A stretch of 64,000 nucleotides of DNA, taken from the NCBI RefSeq assembly GCF_004193775.1, contig NC_041019.1, positions 2,177,501 to 2,241,500 on the forward strand, in the 5' to 3' direction. The stretch comes from Glycine soja (taxonomy: Eukaryota; Streptophyta; Magnoliopsida; Fabales; Fabaceae). Each line of letters opens with the position of its first letter. Within the stretch, counting starts at the first letter, position 1. A program made the translations under genes and the position numbers. The notes below the pieces were generated by a model. The model was given only the letters and a program-made list of their open reading frames with translations, was not told where the DNA came from and did no database searches. This document shows positions 39,001-52,612 of the stretch, piece by piece.

Positions 39001-39457
39001 AGAGCCACGAAAAGAACCAATAAAGCACCCTGGAAACAAACTAACTTAAATCCATTGCTTCCACTAATTTCATAAATTAATAAAAAATTAATCACATACA
39101 TTAATCTAATGTTCTTGGGTAAATCTTATGCCTCTGCTTTCATGAAGCATAACATTGATTAAGGAAACTAAAAACTGCTGAAATTTAGAAGTTACTAACA
39201 CCTCAAGACATCCATTGTGTTCCTCATTTAAGCAACTAACGCCAGAAAAGAAATACAACACTGAATTCCATATATGCAAATGCATGGGAAAGTTGATTAT
39301 AAAAAAACTTCAAGGTTCACACAATTGCTATTGCCAACATCAGACCATCCAACAGAAGAATACATGAATCTTATTTGCAGGGTTTTTTTTTTTTTTTTCT
39401 GGGAAGATTAGCAGTAGCATCTTATTAAACTCAACTACTCAAGTACTAATATTTATA
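36075..39457. other. Convergent intergenic region between Yippee-like and ATE1
   Basis: AT-rich, with no gene I can support. A GC-richer patch at about 38930-39030, open in more than one minus-strand frame and preceded by an acceptor-like CCAG, is listed among the rejected items. Confidence 0.45.
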
Positions 39458-42400
39458 TTATCCGAGCGAATAGACGATTCGCTCGGATAGCAATGGACCC
39501 ACAACCTTCCTGTATCTCCGCAATTGTGACTCCAAGTAACTCTGCTGCTCAGGACCAAAGACAACCCGCAGATCCTTCAGAAATGAAAAGGGCAGTCAGT
39601 ATATGCAAAGCAAAAAGTAGTCAAAGGTAAAGTCAGACGGGAAAGGGACAATCCATGCAGCAGTTAGCTGTTGTTAAACATAAAGGTCTATCAAATCAAG
39701 CAATATGACTAGTATCCCCATGGAATCCTGTTCAGTTTGATAACACATTATTTGTTTTCATTTCAAGTTTTACATCTAATTACAAAAATGTCACATTTTC
39801 ACTTTAGTTTTTGTTTTCAAATATTTGTACTCAATATAATGAAAACAAGATTGTTATTTTCCCCATTTCCTGCATAAATCTATGAAAAATGAAAATAAGG
39901 CATAAAAATGTGTTTGGGAAGTCATTTTAGTAAGTCTATAGTTTATTTAACCAGTATATCCACCTGTTTGACAATAATAGAGGTGCTTGATAAACAAACT
40001 TATGTCACTATTTCATAGGATTTTTAAGGCTATTTGAAATAAGGGTTTGAGCTTATAATGGAAACAAATGTTATATGCTATTTTGGGACAATCAGGTGCT
40101 TAAAGTGCAGGAAGTAATAATAGTACTTATTCACCAACCATTAAGCATACCTTGTATTTCACATGAGATCCCTTTATCCCTAGCAAAACCTTGCTGACAT
40201 CAGCAATTTCTGGATCATCATCTGAAGTGGTTTCTAGGTCAGGTTCATCATCAGAGCATTCTGATTCAGACTCAACCATTTCTTCATCATCAAGCATTGG
40301 AACATCATTTGCATCTTCTTGGCCAACATCATCAAAACCCCTTCTCATTACATCTTCCGTAGTTTGAGGTAGGGATGACTCTCCATTTTGTAAAATGGAA
40401 GAATCTGATAAGACAACATAAGGTTTTCTGTCAAGCAGAGGCCTTGCAATGTCAAATGGAACCCACCTGGAGATCGTGCATTGCAGTCAGCCTTATATAA
40501 TAAATAGGGAGCAGAAAAAAAGTGATCAAAGTTCAGGGGGAAAAATCATAGTAAGACTATGTAACATATATACCAGAAAACTATGAAGACAAAACAATCA
40601 TTTTACATTATCTATTCCTCAAGTGAGTTTATACCAAGAATTGTAGTCAAAGAGGATGTGAATGGACATAATTGAAAGCAAACCCGAGAGTTTGAGACAA
40701 ACTAAATGATCTACAAATTCAAGAATAAATTGCAAGCATGATGAAGAAGGGGTTTTATTAGCATGCTGAAATGGAATAACTTACTGATAGCGAAGAGGGC
40801 ATAAAAGCTCTGAAGGACGATATGCAGCTTTGTATCTCATCTTGCTGCAAGAGTGAATATAGTAGCCAAGATAATAGTATTGTAGACTAGGACAATAAAC
40901 CTGGTTTTCTTTCACCCAACCTATTTCTTGAAAAGCCGAGTACTTGCCTAGTGATAGAAAGGCAAAGTCTGGATCCCAGAACAAATATTTACTTGACAAA
41001 CATTTAGGAAGGATATCTATAACACCAACTGCCACTAACTGGCCGTCTATTAGATATTGTTGATGGAAAGAGCCAAAACCACAAGGAGGAACTGTGCTAT
41101 CACCAGTGGGAGAAACTTGTATTAATGGAGTATCAACCAAAAACCTACGATATGAGTTCTCTGTGACATTTTGTGGTTTATCATTATGTACTTTGAGCTG
41201 ATATCTTCTGTACAAAGCAAATTCTTCTGGATCAAAACTGGATCTGTTTAAACGGATCTCAAGCTTTTGCCTTTTTACCTGACCAATCAAACAATTTCCT
41301 CCACTGTCATGCTTCATTCTAGAAATTTTAGGAACTGGAGCATTTTGAACACTTCTGTTCAGGGACACTTGCTTACTAGAAGCATAAAAATTGATATGTC
41401 CATTGCAAGCCCTGATAGACAAATCAGAATTTTTCACAGTTGGATCTAAAGAAGCTACTAGCTTTTCTGCAATAATTTTAGGAGATGAATCATTCTCCTT
41501 TTCACAGACTCTTGCTGGTTTGGAATCATCGACAACCTTGTCACATGATTGTGCTCGTTTTATAGATGCTGCAATTTGAAAGGCTATATTGCTACTATAT
41601 AAGAGATCTTCTGATCCATTGACTAGTAACTTTCTTTTTCCCTGTGAAACTCTTTTTACTGAAGCATTTGGTAATTGAATACCAGAGGGAAATTCCCCCT
41701 TCTCAATGAGGATGTGTATAACATTATCAATTTGGTTTGATAAATAATGCAAAGATTTTTCAACTTCATCCTTGTTTTCACTGCCAGCAGCTAAGGATTC
41801 TTCTGACATAGGTCTAGTGAAGATTCCCGATTTGGTTGGGTCCTCCATAACATCAACTTTTTTTACATCCAAGGTTCCATCTAAAAACCTAGGCAGATAG
41901 ACTTGTTGATGAAAAAGGTAGAACAGCGAAAATGTGCACGTTGAATTGTTTATGGGTTACAAATATCAAATAAAGTGATTTGCTTGTACTAGAAAAATAC
42001 AATTACAATGTACTCAACCTTCTTGAAAACAACCACACACATAAATGAAGGAAAGGAAAGGAGAAGCACCATCTTAAGGTAATATATTGATGCACTTCAA
42101 ATTTTCACCCACCTTCCCCAAACCCCAAAAGACAATAGAATAAAGTTAAAAAGGTTTTCCTTTTGTAAAATAATATGTTAAAAGTCAATTGTCTCTCATA
42201 TCATATCATGCCTATAAAGCTGCTTAAAAAATATCTAAACTTATAAAAAAGTTTTAAAAAAATTGACACTTTCTAATTTCAACATTTTCTATTGAAAAAT
42301 GTGCCTCAAACCCTCAAGAAACATCATATGAAACAAGCATACCTTTGCATTCGTCTAGATACACGAAGTTGCTCCTTAGAAGGAACAAAGTCACTTGCTT

Positions 42401-44057
42401 TCAAGCGAATTGTATAAGAAGGGCAGCATGTCCTTTCCATCTCTGGTTTATAAAGAAAACATCCAGACCTTCTCCAGCCACGATCAAGAAGATCTAGCAA
42501 AAGAAGATAAATTGAAATTGAATTAATCTGAACAAAATCATACCAGCAAATCCATTTAGAGTACCAAAACAAAGTTTTATTAAACAACATATAAGTGAGA
42601 AAAGCTATACATCTCTCCAAGAACAGAAGTTTGGAACATTATGTAATGTGAAGACCAAGAAAGAAGGGAGAGAAAAATTGAACCATGAAGCAAAGATCAT
42701 CATTTCAATTAAAAAAAAATCACTTTAGTTAGGAACATTTCTTTGGGGGGAAAATAATAATTTTTTTAAAAGCTTACTTAGGAAGCTTTTTATTAAACTT
42801 CTTTAAACACACACATCAACACTTCAAAGAGGAAAACATTGAACACACAAGCCCCATTTTGATTTGCAATGAAGAATATAAAGTTCCAAAGTATGTCACA
42901 TAGCTACAACACTTCATGATGCAAAAATTAGGCTGCTTAACCTAAGCCTCAAGTATTTTCTTACGCATAGAAATTAGATAATGTGAAGAAAAAAAAATGA
43001 GCAATATAGAACTGAGCAGAGTGTCAAGTCAAGCATAAGCAAAGAACAAACTGCACTGACCTTGGTAGTCATCCACAGTAAGGCTATGTGCCCACATGCC
43101 TATGACAAGAGGAAAAAAAAACACAAACTAATTAGAAAACTGATACATTACATTAATGCAAGTCTGAATTCAGCAAGAAAACAATCAAAACATAGAGAAA
43201 AACAATATTTAATCCCATTTAAGCATTAACAACTTGCTGCTCTCATTAAGCTTAGCAGACATTTACAATCCACATGTAGATCATATGTCCCCTCATTCAT
43301 TTACAATCCACATGACCATTTAGCACGATGGCCATAACACAAGTGCAAGTTCACAGTCACAAAATGTATATTAATAACACAAAATATTAACAATCCAATT
43401 AGCTGTTTCAGGGTCCCTTTCCTAGTGGGATAAGACTATTATTGTTGTTGACTTGTTGTTATAAGGTCCTTGAGAGTTGTGACAGTCAATGACATGACAT
43501 TAGTAGACTATAAAACTAAATTTAGTGAACACAAAAAAAAAATTGCTAGGGGAATTTATGATTTTGCAGGCTTAGTCCACCTTATGAGTCCACCAACAAA
43601 TGAAAACCATTCATAGTCTAAGCTAACATTCACATAGTCATGGCACGATTAAGTGATTAACTAACTATGCAAAGCGAATTTGATGGATGCAATTACGTTT
43701 AAATTAAAAAAAAAAAAACTAAACGCCATCGTTTTCCGCAGAAGATTCTTCGTTCCTATCAACCAAACCAACGACTTCAATTGGGGGAAGGAAACTGTCA
43801 GAAAACGCAACAAATTGACGGGGAAAACGAGAAGCGCACCGAATCCAATAAAGAGCCGAAAACTCAGTTGAGATAATAAAAGAAAGAAGTGAAAATTCAG
43901 AAAAGAATTGAATTGAAGAGAGAGAGAGAGAAAGAGAAAAAGGACCATGAGAGATGCTATTGTGACGAGAGGATCTGCAATAGCCGCAAGAGGTTCGACG
44001 CCTTCCGCAGTCGACAACAACGCTTTCCTTCGGAGTGTTGCTGCTGCTACTCGCCAT
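39458..44057 (-). CDS. ATE1: Arginyl-tRNA--protein transferase ATE1
   Basis: The enzyme transfers Arg from Arg-tRNA to N-terminal Asp, Glu or oxidised Cys, marking proteins for the N-degron pathway (oxygen sensing via ERF-VII factors, leaf senescence). Six exons in gene order: 44057-43946, 43099-43061, 42493-42343, 41888-40785, 40466-40151 and 39574-39458. They join in frame to 612 residues, against 632 in Arabidopsis. N-terminal domain: C24-G-Y-C27 and ERTCCPSY (C73, C74), the conserved cysteines, then RLKASDFVPSKEQ. C-terminal domain: SFDPEEFALYRRYQLKVH, PPCGFGSFHQQY, VGVIDILPKCLSSKYLFWDPD and YYLGYYIHSC. An acidic stretch in exon 5 is the low-complexity insert seen in plant ATEs. The ATG at 44057 was chosen; an upstream in-frame TTG is not a credible start. 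Confidence 0.96.
39461..39487. other. 11-bp perfect stem-loop at the ATE1 stop codon
   Basis: TCCGAGCGAAT and ATTCGCTCGGA form a perfect 11-bp inverted repeat around the loop AGACG. It occupies the last nine codons of ATE1 and abuts the TAA at 39458-39460, in otherwise AT-rich sequence. In the mRNA it would form a stable GC-rich hairpin just before termination. Confidence 0.7.
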
Positions 44058-46619
44058 TTCTTCTTCTTCAGAGGTTCTGGGGGGCAAAACGACGACGTAT
44101 CATTGGTTATCCATCGATGCCGATATATAGAGTTTTGGTGATTGAAATAAATAATTATTAGGCAACACGGCAAAGCAAAGAGAGAAGGCGTCAACATGAA
44201 ACGCAAACAACCCCCGTGTCATTAGAACAGTGATCTCTCTTTTCTTATAATTAAACTAGTTATTAGCGCGTTTGAATGAAGAATTTTAATCAATGAAAGT
44301 AATCAATTTCTATCATTTACACTTTATTATTTGAATGAAGAATTTTAATCAATGAAAGTAATCAATTTTTTTTTTATTCATTCATTTTCTTTTATCCTCA
44401 TGATTTTTTTATCCAAACACAAAATTTAAAAAATAAAAGAATTTCAATTAAAATATTTGAAATTCTTAGAATTTAAAATTTCTCAAAATTTTAAATTTCT
44501 TCATCCAAACACATTCTAATAATTTTATTAGAATTTGTTTTTTATACATGGTGAAACTAATTTTTTGATCCATATATATATATATATATATATATAAGAA
44601 AATTTGAGTATTTTTATTTAAATTTTATACTTTATTTCATTATAAAAATGAATGCAGAGACACGGTCAAAAAATATGATAACTTTTATACTTAATTTGAG
44701 TATAATTGCTTTTTATAATAAATAAAACAAGAGACAGTAATTAATAGAAATTACGATTAGTATCATTTTAAAAATAATTATGATAAAAGTAATAAATCTT
44801 CTATATGGATTATTTTAATGTAAAGAAGGATAATAGGGATTCTTTTCCTCATGATAATTTTTTACGTAATTAATACTAACTAGCTTTAAATATTTATTAT
44901 TATTTAAAATGGGATTTTTTTTTCTTCAAGACATAATTGAACAATTATAATTTGATTTTAAAATGGGATTTTTCCTCATAAACTTTAAATATAAAATAAA
45001 AATTTAACATGGGATATTAAAATCAACGACAAAAGTATTTAAGAATTTGATTTCTTTTAAAATGTTTAAATCAATTGTAATTTTAACAATTAAATACACA
45101 ATTGAACACGACAAGTCTTAACTAATCCTAAAGTAAAACTTATTAATACACTCGAATTATGTTTTTATTAGAGTTTCCTTAAAGCAGGATGATGACCAAA
45201 AATTTGTTATTTAAAAAAATTAACGAGAAACATTAAACATAAGAGGGTGAACAATAATGTCATAAATCTTATCTTTAATATCATAAATGGTTTAAATTAT
45301 TACTTAGAAAACATATGTTAAATTGTATAATTTTATATTTTAGTATAACGAAAAAAATTAAATTTTAAGCTTAAATATGTTTTTGACTAACGTGAGTTTG
45401 TACTTTTTTTCATTTTTGTCCGTCTAAAGTTTATTTTTTTAGTTTTAGTTATTATTACTTGTTTTTTTTTAATTTTGATTTCTATAAGTTTTTTTTCATT
45501 TTTTAGTCATTATAAGTTTATGTTTTTTTAATTTAGTTTCTTTCAAATTCTATTTTTTATTTATAATCCTTATAAATTTATGTTTGTAGAAATCAAAATT
45601 TAAAAAACACAAATTTATAACAACTAAAAATAAACAAAATATCTTACAATAATAAAAAAATTAAAAGGCATTAACTTAACAAAAATATATTTAAGTGTAA
45701 AATTTATGGATATTTTTTTAATTAGAGCTTCTAGAGAAATAATTAACATTTATAATACAAAAAGTTGTTAATAATATTTCACAAATATCAGTTAAGAAAT
45801 ATATAGTATATTAAAAAGTTCGGTTAAAAAGTAAATGTTTTTATTTTTCATTTTAATATAACATTTTTTTACCTTTATTTTCTTTCCAGCATTAATTAAC
45901 ATATACCAAAGCAAAAAAAAAAAATAATGTTAAAATGTATAAAACAAATAATTAAAAGTGTCAAAACATTACCTTAATTTCAATGCGAAAGACGTTTTAT
46001 TTTGGTAAATGAAATTATAAAAATGTTCAAATTTAGTGGTAATATCCAATGGTAATCCTATGCAACAAGTTATTTTGAGGTTTCCACCAAAGTTTATAAT
46101 ACAAAGATAATGAATTTGTTATATGCTTTTTTTCAAAGGCTTAATGTCAAATATTCATTTGTTTTCTGAGATTCTCCTTACGAGCTTTTACCTGACCTTA
46201 ATAAGGTTTACTCCTCTAGGATGTTTGTTTTACAGACTAAATTATACTCCTGAAAATATTATTATTGAGAATACTATTCCTATTAACATATTTGTTAACT
46301 ACTTAACATTCTTTGAAATATTTTAAATTTTATTTGACATTAAAAATAATAATAAAATTAAATAGAATAAAAAGAAAGTAAAAATTATATTTAGAAAATA
46401 AATTATATTCCCATAAGAATATAATATTCCTATCCTTTTATATGAAAATAAAAAGAGGACAAATCATACATGTCTTAAAATATTTTTTTTATAACTTGTA
46501 CTGTTGTACCACACCTGAAAATGATATATTTTCAACTCACATTCCCGATAATAATTTTGTATAACTTGGAATAAACATTCTCATAGCTATTAAACTCTTC
46601 TAACTATATCACTAACATA

Positions 46620-46800
46620 AACAACGTAAACGCAATTTCATGTGACATTTCTATTATAAAAAAATATGTGACATTTCTCATTTAAAAAATACTAAACAAT
46701 AGTATTTTTTATAATTAATTAATTTAGGCAATAAATATCAAGCTTAATAAAAATATTCAAGTTGGAGACAGGCAGAGGAATGCCACCGTTGTTAATTTTG
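46620..46800. repeat. Left copy of a diverged direct duplication
   Basis: This block shares its order of sequence with 47357-47512: AACGCAATTTCATGTGACAT, then an A/T-rich spacer, TATAATTAATT, GCAATAAATAT.AAGCT, ATATTCAA.TTGG.GAC and finally CACCGTTG. The two copies lie about 740 bp apart and differ by small indels. Confidence 0.6.
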
Positions 46801-47356
46801 CTACAACTAGTTTTTTTTATATATAGAATTAAAATACTCCGTAACAATTGTTGCTACTAGCTTTCTTTTGCTAGTTTCTCTCCAAACACAGTCAAAAATT
46901 ATTACACAGTAGTAGTAGTGTAGTACCTTTGAACTTTGAAGTATCCAATAAATAACAAATTTTATTACCCCGTCATCTAATTTAATATTAAATAAATTAT
47001 CCAATAGACAATTTTTACTGAAGTATATAAACTAAACTAAAATACTACTAATCTGTGCAGTTACACAAAAACCAAACCAAAAAAAAAAAAAAAATCTCTT
47101 TCAAACGAAAGTTTAGAAAATTGGGGGAAAATAAACTACTACTAACCACGCACGGCAAGGAAATAGTATATCTTAAAAAAAATACATATAATGAAATAAA
47201 AATTTCCAGAACATTTCATACACAACGAAAATAAGAAAAAAAATATTAATACTAGAAAGAAATTAGAAAAGCTGAATACTTTAACACTAGTGTTTGGAGC
47301 GACATACATATTTCGACTATACTTAAAAAAGACTACATATTTGGACTAACATTTGA

Positions 47357-47512
47357 ACAACCTAAACGCAATTTCATGTGACATTTCCATTTCAAAAATA
47401 AACAATATTTTTTTTGTTCTATAATTAATTTAAGCAATAAATATGAAGCTCATTAAAATATTCAAATTGGGGACGGTGCATGTCTTCGGAGCAAAGTCAC
47501 CGTTGCTAGAAT
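47357..47512. repeat. Right copy of the same diverged direct duplication
   Basis: This is the partner of 46620-46800; it lies within the upstream region of the BPP1-like gene, about 540-690 bp before its start codon. It may be a solo repeat pair from an old element or a simple segmental duplication; I see no target-site duplication. Confidence 0.6.
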
Positions 47513-48047
47513 TCAAAAATAGAAATCCCAAGAGGAGGGGCATTTTGGTGATTATCCACCAAACCATGAAACGTGGCACCAAACGATAGGTAATACCAGG
47601 CTACCCGGTGTCCTTTCCACAATATATTCCCCATTTTGCATCTCAACAATCGCTCTTATTACCACTCACTGCCACTCTCACTCTCACTCTCTCCACCGTC
47701 AAACTCAAGCTTCCCGTTTTCCGATCCCTCTTCTCCCACGCGCCTCTCACTCCCACCTTCCCCACGCGACGTTGGCGTTTTCTAGAACACACTTCGTTTT
47801 TTTCTTCTCTCTTTATGACAATGTCGTTTTGTTCGAGCTGCGAGCGTTTTGTATTCCACGCTGAGATTTGAACTTCGCGAGAGATTCAGCGCTTTCTTCT
47901 ATCCATGTTTCTTCTTGGAGAGTTCACTGTGTAGGGAACAAACTCGGTTATTGGCTCTGCTGTGAGGTGAACGAGAAACAAACTCGGTTAGGTTTTGCGG
48001 TTTGGGGTTTTGAGGAATTTAGGGTTCGCGTGGTTTGGGTTTTGGGG

Positions 48048-51000
48048 ATGAATCGGAGTTTCAGGGCTCAGGAATCGCAAATGCTCGCTGCTTTAAAGCA
48101 GAGGGAGCAGCAATTTGGGGGTTTGAGGGCTTCCGTGATGAAGGAGAAGGAGGAGGAACTCGCATTGTTTCTGGAGATGAAGAAGCGCGAGAAAGAGCGC
48201 AATGACCTTCTTCTTAACAGCTCCGAGGAGTTCGATGCACCTCTCGGTATAGATTTTTGCTCATTTTCTTTTTTGGTGTTGAGTTTTTTTTTTTTTTTTT
48301 GAGGATTTGCTTCTTTGCAGTGTTTAGTGTACTGAGATGAGCTTCTGAAGTTGTGTATATGTTAGTTTGCCATGTGGTTTAGGACTTTTAAGTGGGTGAA
48401 GTACTTGAAAATGATCTGTGTTGTTTGAATTTCTGTTTGTTAACCTGTATGTTTCATGGTTGCAGGGTCAAATGGGGGTGCTAATCCCATTTTTAACATT
48501 TCGTCTTCTACGCCGGCTCCTGTACGGAAGACTGGCGTTGATGATTTTCTCAATTCAGAAAATGATAAGAATGACTATGACTGGTATTTGATACCCTTCT
48601 AGTGGCACATTGATTTCGTAATTTGTTTTCATTATGTTTCTCATGCCATTGTGTTTATTAGTGCAATAATGGAGTTTTTGTTGTGTAATTAACTACATTA
48701 TATCCCAATGTAGTTGTTTCTAATGGGCACACTCAATAAAAATAGGCGTGGCCCTCCTAGTCACGTCAGGCATAGGAGAGACTTGCTGAGGTTTATTGAG
48801 TTCTAGAGGGCACCACTCAATAAATAGGTTCCTTGTGGTTTTCCTTTTCAATATAAACAGTATTGTTGCTGCTATCTGATAAGAACCTTGGGAGAATCAC
48901 ATCACAAAAGCTAGTTATTGTAGTTGGAGAGCCCCAAGCTTTATAAACCCCATTCTTTAATCCTATACTTCCAATGTGGGACTCAAGTCCCATACTTTGA
49001 AATTGGATCCAAACATCCCACCACGCTCTGCAACCCTGGGACATATGCGGGCTTCCTGTATTCACTAGCCCTTTTTACTAGTCTCAGACAAACACTGCAA
49101 GAAGGACTGAGAGAAGAATGAGTTGAGCATGTTCTTAATGATTCTTTATTCATAATTTGAGACAAAGGTCTTCATATAAAGGCTGAGGTTTAGGTTTATA
49201 AATCAAGCTAATGCCTTTTAGATTAGATGACCTTTTCAGCCTCATGTCTTTCAAATTTTAAGTTACTCTGTTTTAAGCTACAATTTCTAGGCAGCTCTTA
49301 ATAGCAAGCAAGTTATTCCCTCTGTTCATTCTAGAGAAGTGTTATTTTATCCCATGTTTTCTTTTATAAAAAATCAATGAGATAGGTTTTTATTTATTTA
49401 TTTTTTATTATTATTATCATCATCGAATGAGAGAGAAGATTAATATAGTGCTAATTTAAATTTGAGCGTTTCAATATTTCAGTCAAATGTAATTATTTTT
49501 GCTTATTATAAAGGCTATTTAATAACTTTCTCTTAATTCTAGTTCTAGCACATTTACCTTAAACAACAAATAATAGTGGCTAGAGGAAGTTCAAGAAAAC
49601 AATTCCTAAAATGTAATGCATGGCACTTGCCACTAACCCAACCCATTAGGAACCCTTTGGATGCCTTAACGAGGAAGACAGTAGAACTCCTAATATAAAT
49701 CTGACTTAAAGCCACCCATAAGCGGAAGCTGCATAAACCGATTAAAATATCCTGAAATTAAAAAAATATAAAATATTTTCTTTCCTATTGCTTCTGCATA
49801 ACATTGGTTTTTATTATTGTTGATAATTTATTTATTATTCCAGTAGCTATTTATGTAACCAAATGGCCTTTTAATGTTTCTTAGAGCCAATTTAGATAAA
49901 CTTCTCAATTAGTCCTTACATGAGAAAAAAAAAAATATAATGAATCAAAGAGGTAGAAGAATAGAACTTCTCTCTGAAGTTAAAATTTACTTAATTCTTT
50001 TCATTTTCTTCTCTGAAGTTAAAATTTCTCTACTTTTTCATAAGTTCCCTCATCTAACATTTTACCTCCTAATTTATTTATTTTTTTCATCTTCTTCTCC
50101 GATGTGTTTATTGAGAAGTTTATCCTAGCTGACTCTAAATACAAAGTTAAGTTAGGACAAGTGATTATTATTCAAATTGGTGCTTAGCATGGTTTGTGTG
50201 TTTTCAGGCTTCTAACGCCTCCTGGTACTCCTCTTTTTCCTTCTTTGGAAATGGAAAGTCGAAAGACTGTTATGAGTCAGCTTGGTACTCCAACCACACG
50301 TCCTGTAGCATTAAAATCCAGGGTAAGCATTTTCAATGAAGCTTTCTGACCATGTAAATTATTTTACGATAATTGGTTGATGTATATCTTTTGTGTCTGG
50401 TTTCTTTTCCTTGTAACTTTTGGTTTTTAGAAAACTTGTTTTGTTGGAAGTATCATTATTGATATGCATGATGAATGTGGTCTTGACTTTCAACAGAAGT
50501 AATTGGTTTGTTTAACATGTGATCAATATATTTTGTCAGTTATATTTTGGGCTACTGATGACTTACTTGAAATGATTTTTTAGTATATACTGCCTCTCAT
50601 AACAATGATATCCTTGTACTATGAAATTAGCTTCTCATGATATCAAATGTTTTACAGATTTTCCATAACATGCTTTGGTTGAGATCTAAGTATCACATTG
50701 CATCGAATAAATATTGAGACTTTTAGATTCAATAAGTATTTTTAAACTTTTTATAGTAATAAAACAATGTTGCTCTTTATCTTTTTTAGTGATTCTCAAA
50801 GTAAAGATCCGTTATTGCTTTGCTGAAAATTTAATTTTTGATAGAGCCCAATGGTCATTATTGATCCATGTTGTCACTGGTCTCTCATAGTGAGAATTAG
50901 CTTGGTTGTTAGTGTCAGAAATTCAATCTTATATTTTAATTGTTTCCTTGTGGTTATAGTTGGCAAATCATCAATCAGAGCCTGCTGGGAGGACTAATTT

Positions 51001-52612
51001 AGTATCTAAACAACCTACTTCCTCTCCTGGGTTGAGCTCTTCAAGTGGTGGGACTAGGAGGCCTTCATCATCAGGGGGTCCAGGATCACGACCTGCAACA
51101 CCTACTGGACGTCCTACATTGACTACATCTTCAAAATCATCAAGACCTTCAACACCTACATTAACTGCAGCTTCGAAATCATCACGATCTGCAACTCCTA
51201 CTAGGTCCATGGTAACATCCAAGACCACAACTTCCACAATCAAACCGGCAGTTTCTGCTACTAAGCATTTGGCTTCTGCCACTAAGACTCCGGTCCCTGC
51301 AACTAAACCAGCAATTCCATCAAGATCCTCTACACCTTTGTCAAGATCTGCTGCAAGATCTTCAACTCCAACTAGCAGGCCTACTTTACCTCCTTCCAGG
51401 CCCACATCAAGAGCAACTACTCCAACCCGGCGACCGTCTTTATCATCGAATGAACCCAGTATATATGCTTCTTCAGTTAAAGCTTCTTCAAGCCCCAAGC
51501 CAGCTTCTGTGACATCAAGGCAGCCAACTCCTGTGACAGTAAGAAAGCAAGCTCCTGTGAACTCAAGGCAGCCAGCATCACCATCACGTGGCACTTCACC
51601 AACAGTGAGATCAAGACCATGGAAGCCATCTGAGATGCCAGGTTTTTCACTTGATGCCCCACCTAATTTGAGAACAACATTACCTGACAGGCCACTGTCA
51701 GCAACTAGGGGCAGGCCTGGAGCACCCACTTCCCGGTCTTCATCTGTCGAGCCTTCTTCTAGTGGAAGACCCAGGCGACAATCATGCTCACCTTCAAGAG
51801 GACGGGCTTCCAATGGCAGTGTTCATATCAGTGGAAACTCTATGCCGGCAGTTAGCCGGGGGCACTCCAAAGTAAATGACAATGTCAGTCCCGTTGTAAT
51901 GGGCACCAAAATGGTTGAGAGGGTAATAAATATGCGAAAACTAGTGCCTCCAATGATTGAAGACAAAAACTCTCCCCGTAGTAATCTGTCTGGCAAGTCA
52001 GCTTCATCTCCAGATAGCTCAGGTTTTGGAAGAACACTTTCAAAGAAGTCCTTGGATATGGCTATTAGGCATATGGTATGCATCTTCTCTGCATCCTATT
52101 TACTGTCTCTCCAGATGCAAATAAACTTGTCATGGCATATCTGCATATAAATCACTACTCTTCTCATACAATCGCTAATTGCCTTTTCTTGATGCATGCT
52201 GTATTAAGATTTAGATATTCAAGTTTCTTATTTATTACCTTCATCCAACATGGTGATTTTTATTAATTATTAAACTGATAAACTTACATTGATTAGAACT
52301 GATTGAGTTGGATGATTCTTTTCTTATCATTTTGCTTGCTTATCTTTTGAATAGGATATACGGAGAACCATTCCTGGCAATTTACGGCCTTTGATGACAA
52401 ATATTCCAGCATCTTCTTTGTATAGCGTGAGGTCTGGATCTCATCACGGCCGAACAATTAGTGTTTCAGGCTCTCCTCATGCCACAAGCAGTAATGCTAG
52501 TTCTGAACTGAGCGTAAACCAAAATGGCATTTGTTTAGATAGCAGTGAGGTAGATGATGATATTGGCAGTGAGAGATGTGGTCAATCCCCTGCCAGTGTA
52601 CGGGGTAGGTAA
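48048..52612 (+). CDS. BPP1-like basic Ser/Pro-rich microtubule-associated protein
   Basis: This matches the plant-specific family of Arabidopsis At2g40070, named BASIC PROLINE-RICH PROTEIN 1 and reported to bind cortical microtubules. Five exons: 48048-48246, 48466-48583, 50208-50322, 50960-52075 and 52355-52612. They join in frame to 601 residues. The N-terminus is MNRSFRAQES followed by an acidic/basic helix MKEKEEELALFLEMKKRE. Next is the family block DDFLNSENDKNDYDWLLTPPGTPLFPSLEME. Residues about 145-400 are disordered, with many (S/T)RP(S/A)TPT repeats rich in Ser, Thr, Pro and Arg. A conserved tail includes KMVERVINMRKLVPP and LSKKSLDMAIRHMDIRR. The TAA at 52610 overlaps a GTAGGT, so the last exon could instead be spliced onward. 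Confidence 0.88.
48725..49125. repeat. Probable transposon-derived sequence in BPP1-like intron 2
   Basis: This stretch differs from the A/T-rich intron around it. It has a repeated CACTCAATAAA motif near 48731 and 48812 (with an inverted copy between them), and a TATAAACCCC plus CCAATGTGGGACTC segment of the kind common in plant LTR or SINE promoters. I could not fix its ends or class. Confidence 0.3.

Larger units (their letters stand above)
44058..47560. other. Divergent intergenic region between ATE1 and the BPP1-like gene
   Basis: The ATE1 promoter begins here, pointing left. Contents seen: a direct repeat of about 38 bp (44272 and 44331, 59-bp period), a (TA)n run at about 44572-44596, and a duplicated block at 46620-46800 and 47357-47512. 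No genes were recognised. Confidence 0.5.

Noticed and set aside
38926..39031. GC-richer, exon-like patch on the - strand after a CCAG acceptor
   Set aside because: Open in more than one frame, no matching upstream exon found and no family recognised; too weak to call a gene.
50971..51813. 280-codon open frame on the - strand
   Set aside because: Antisense shadow of the Ser/Pro/Arg-rich BPP1-like exon 4; low-complexity repeats on one strand keep the opposite frame open.
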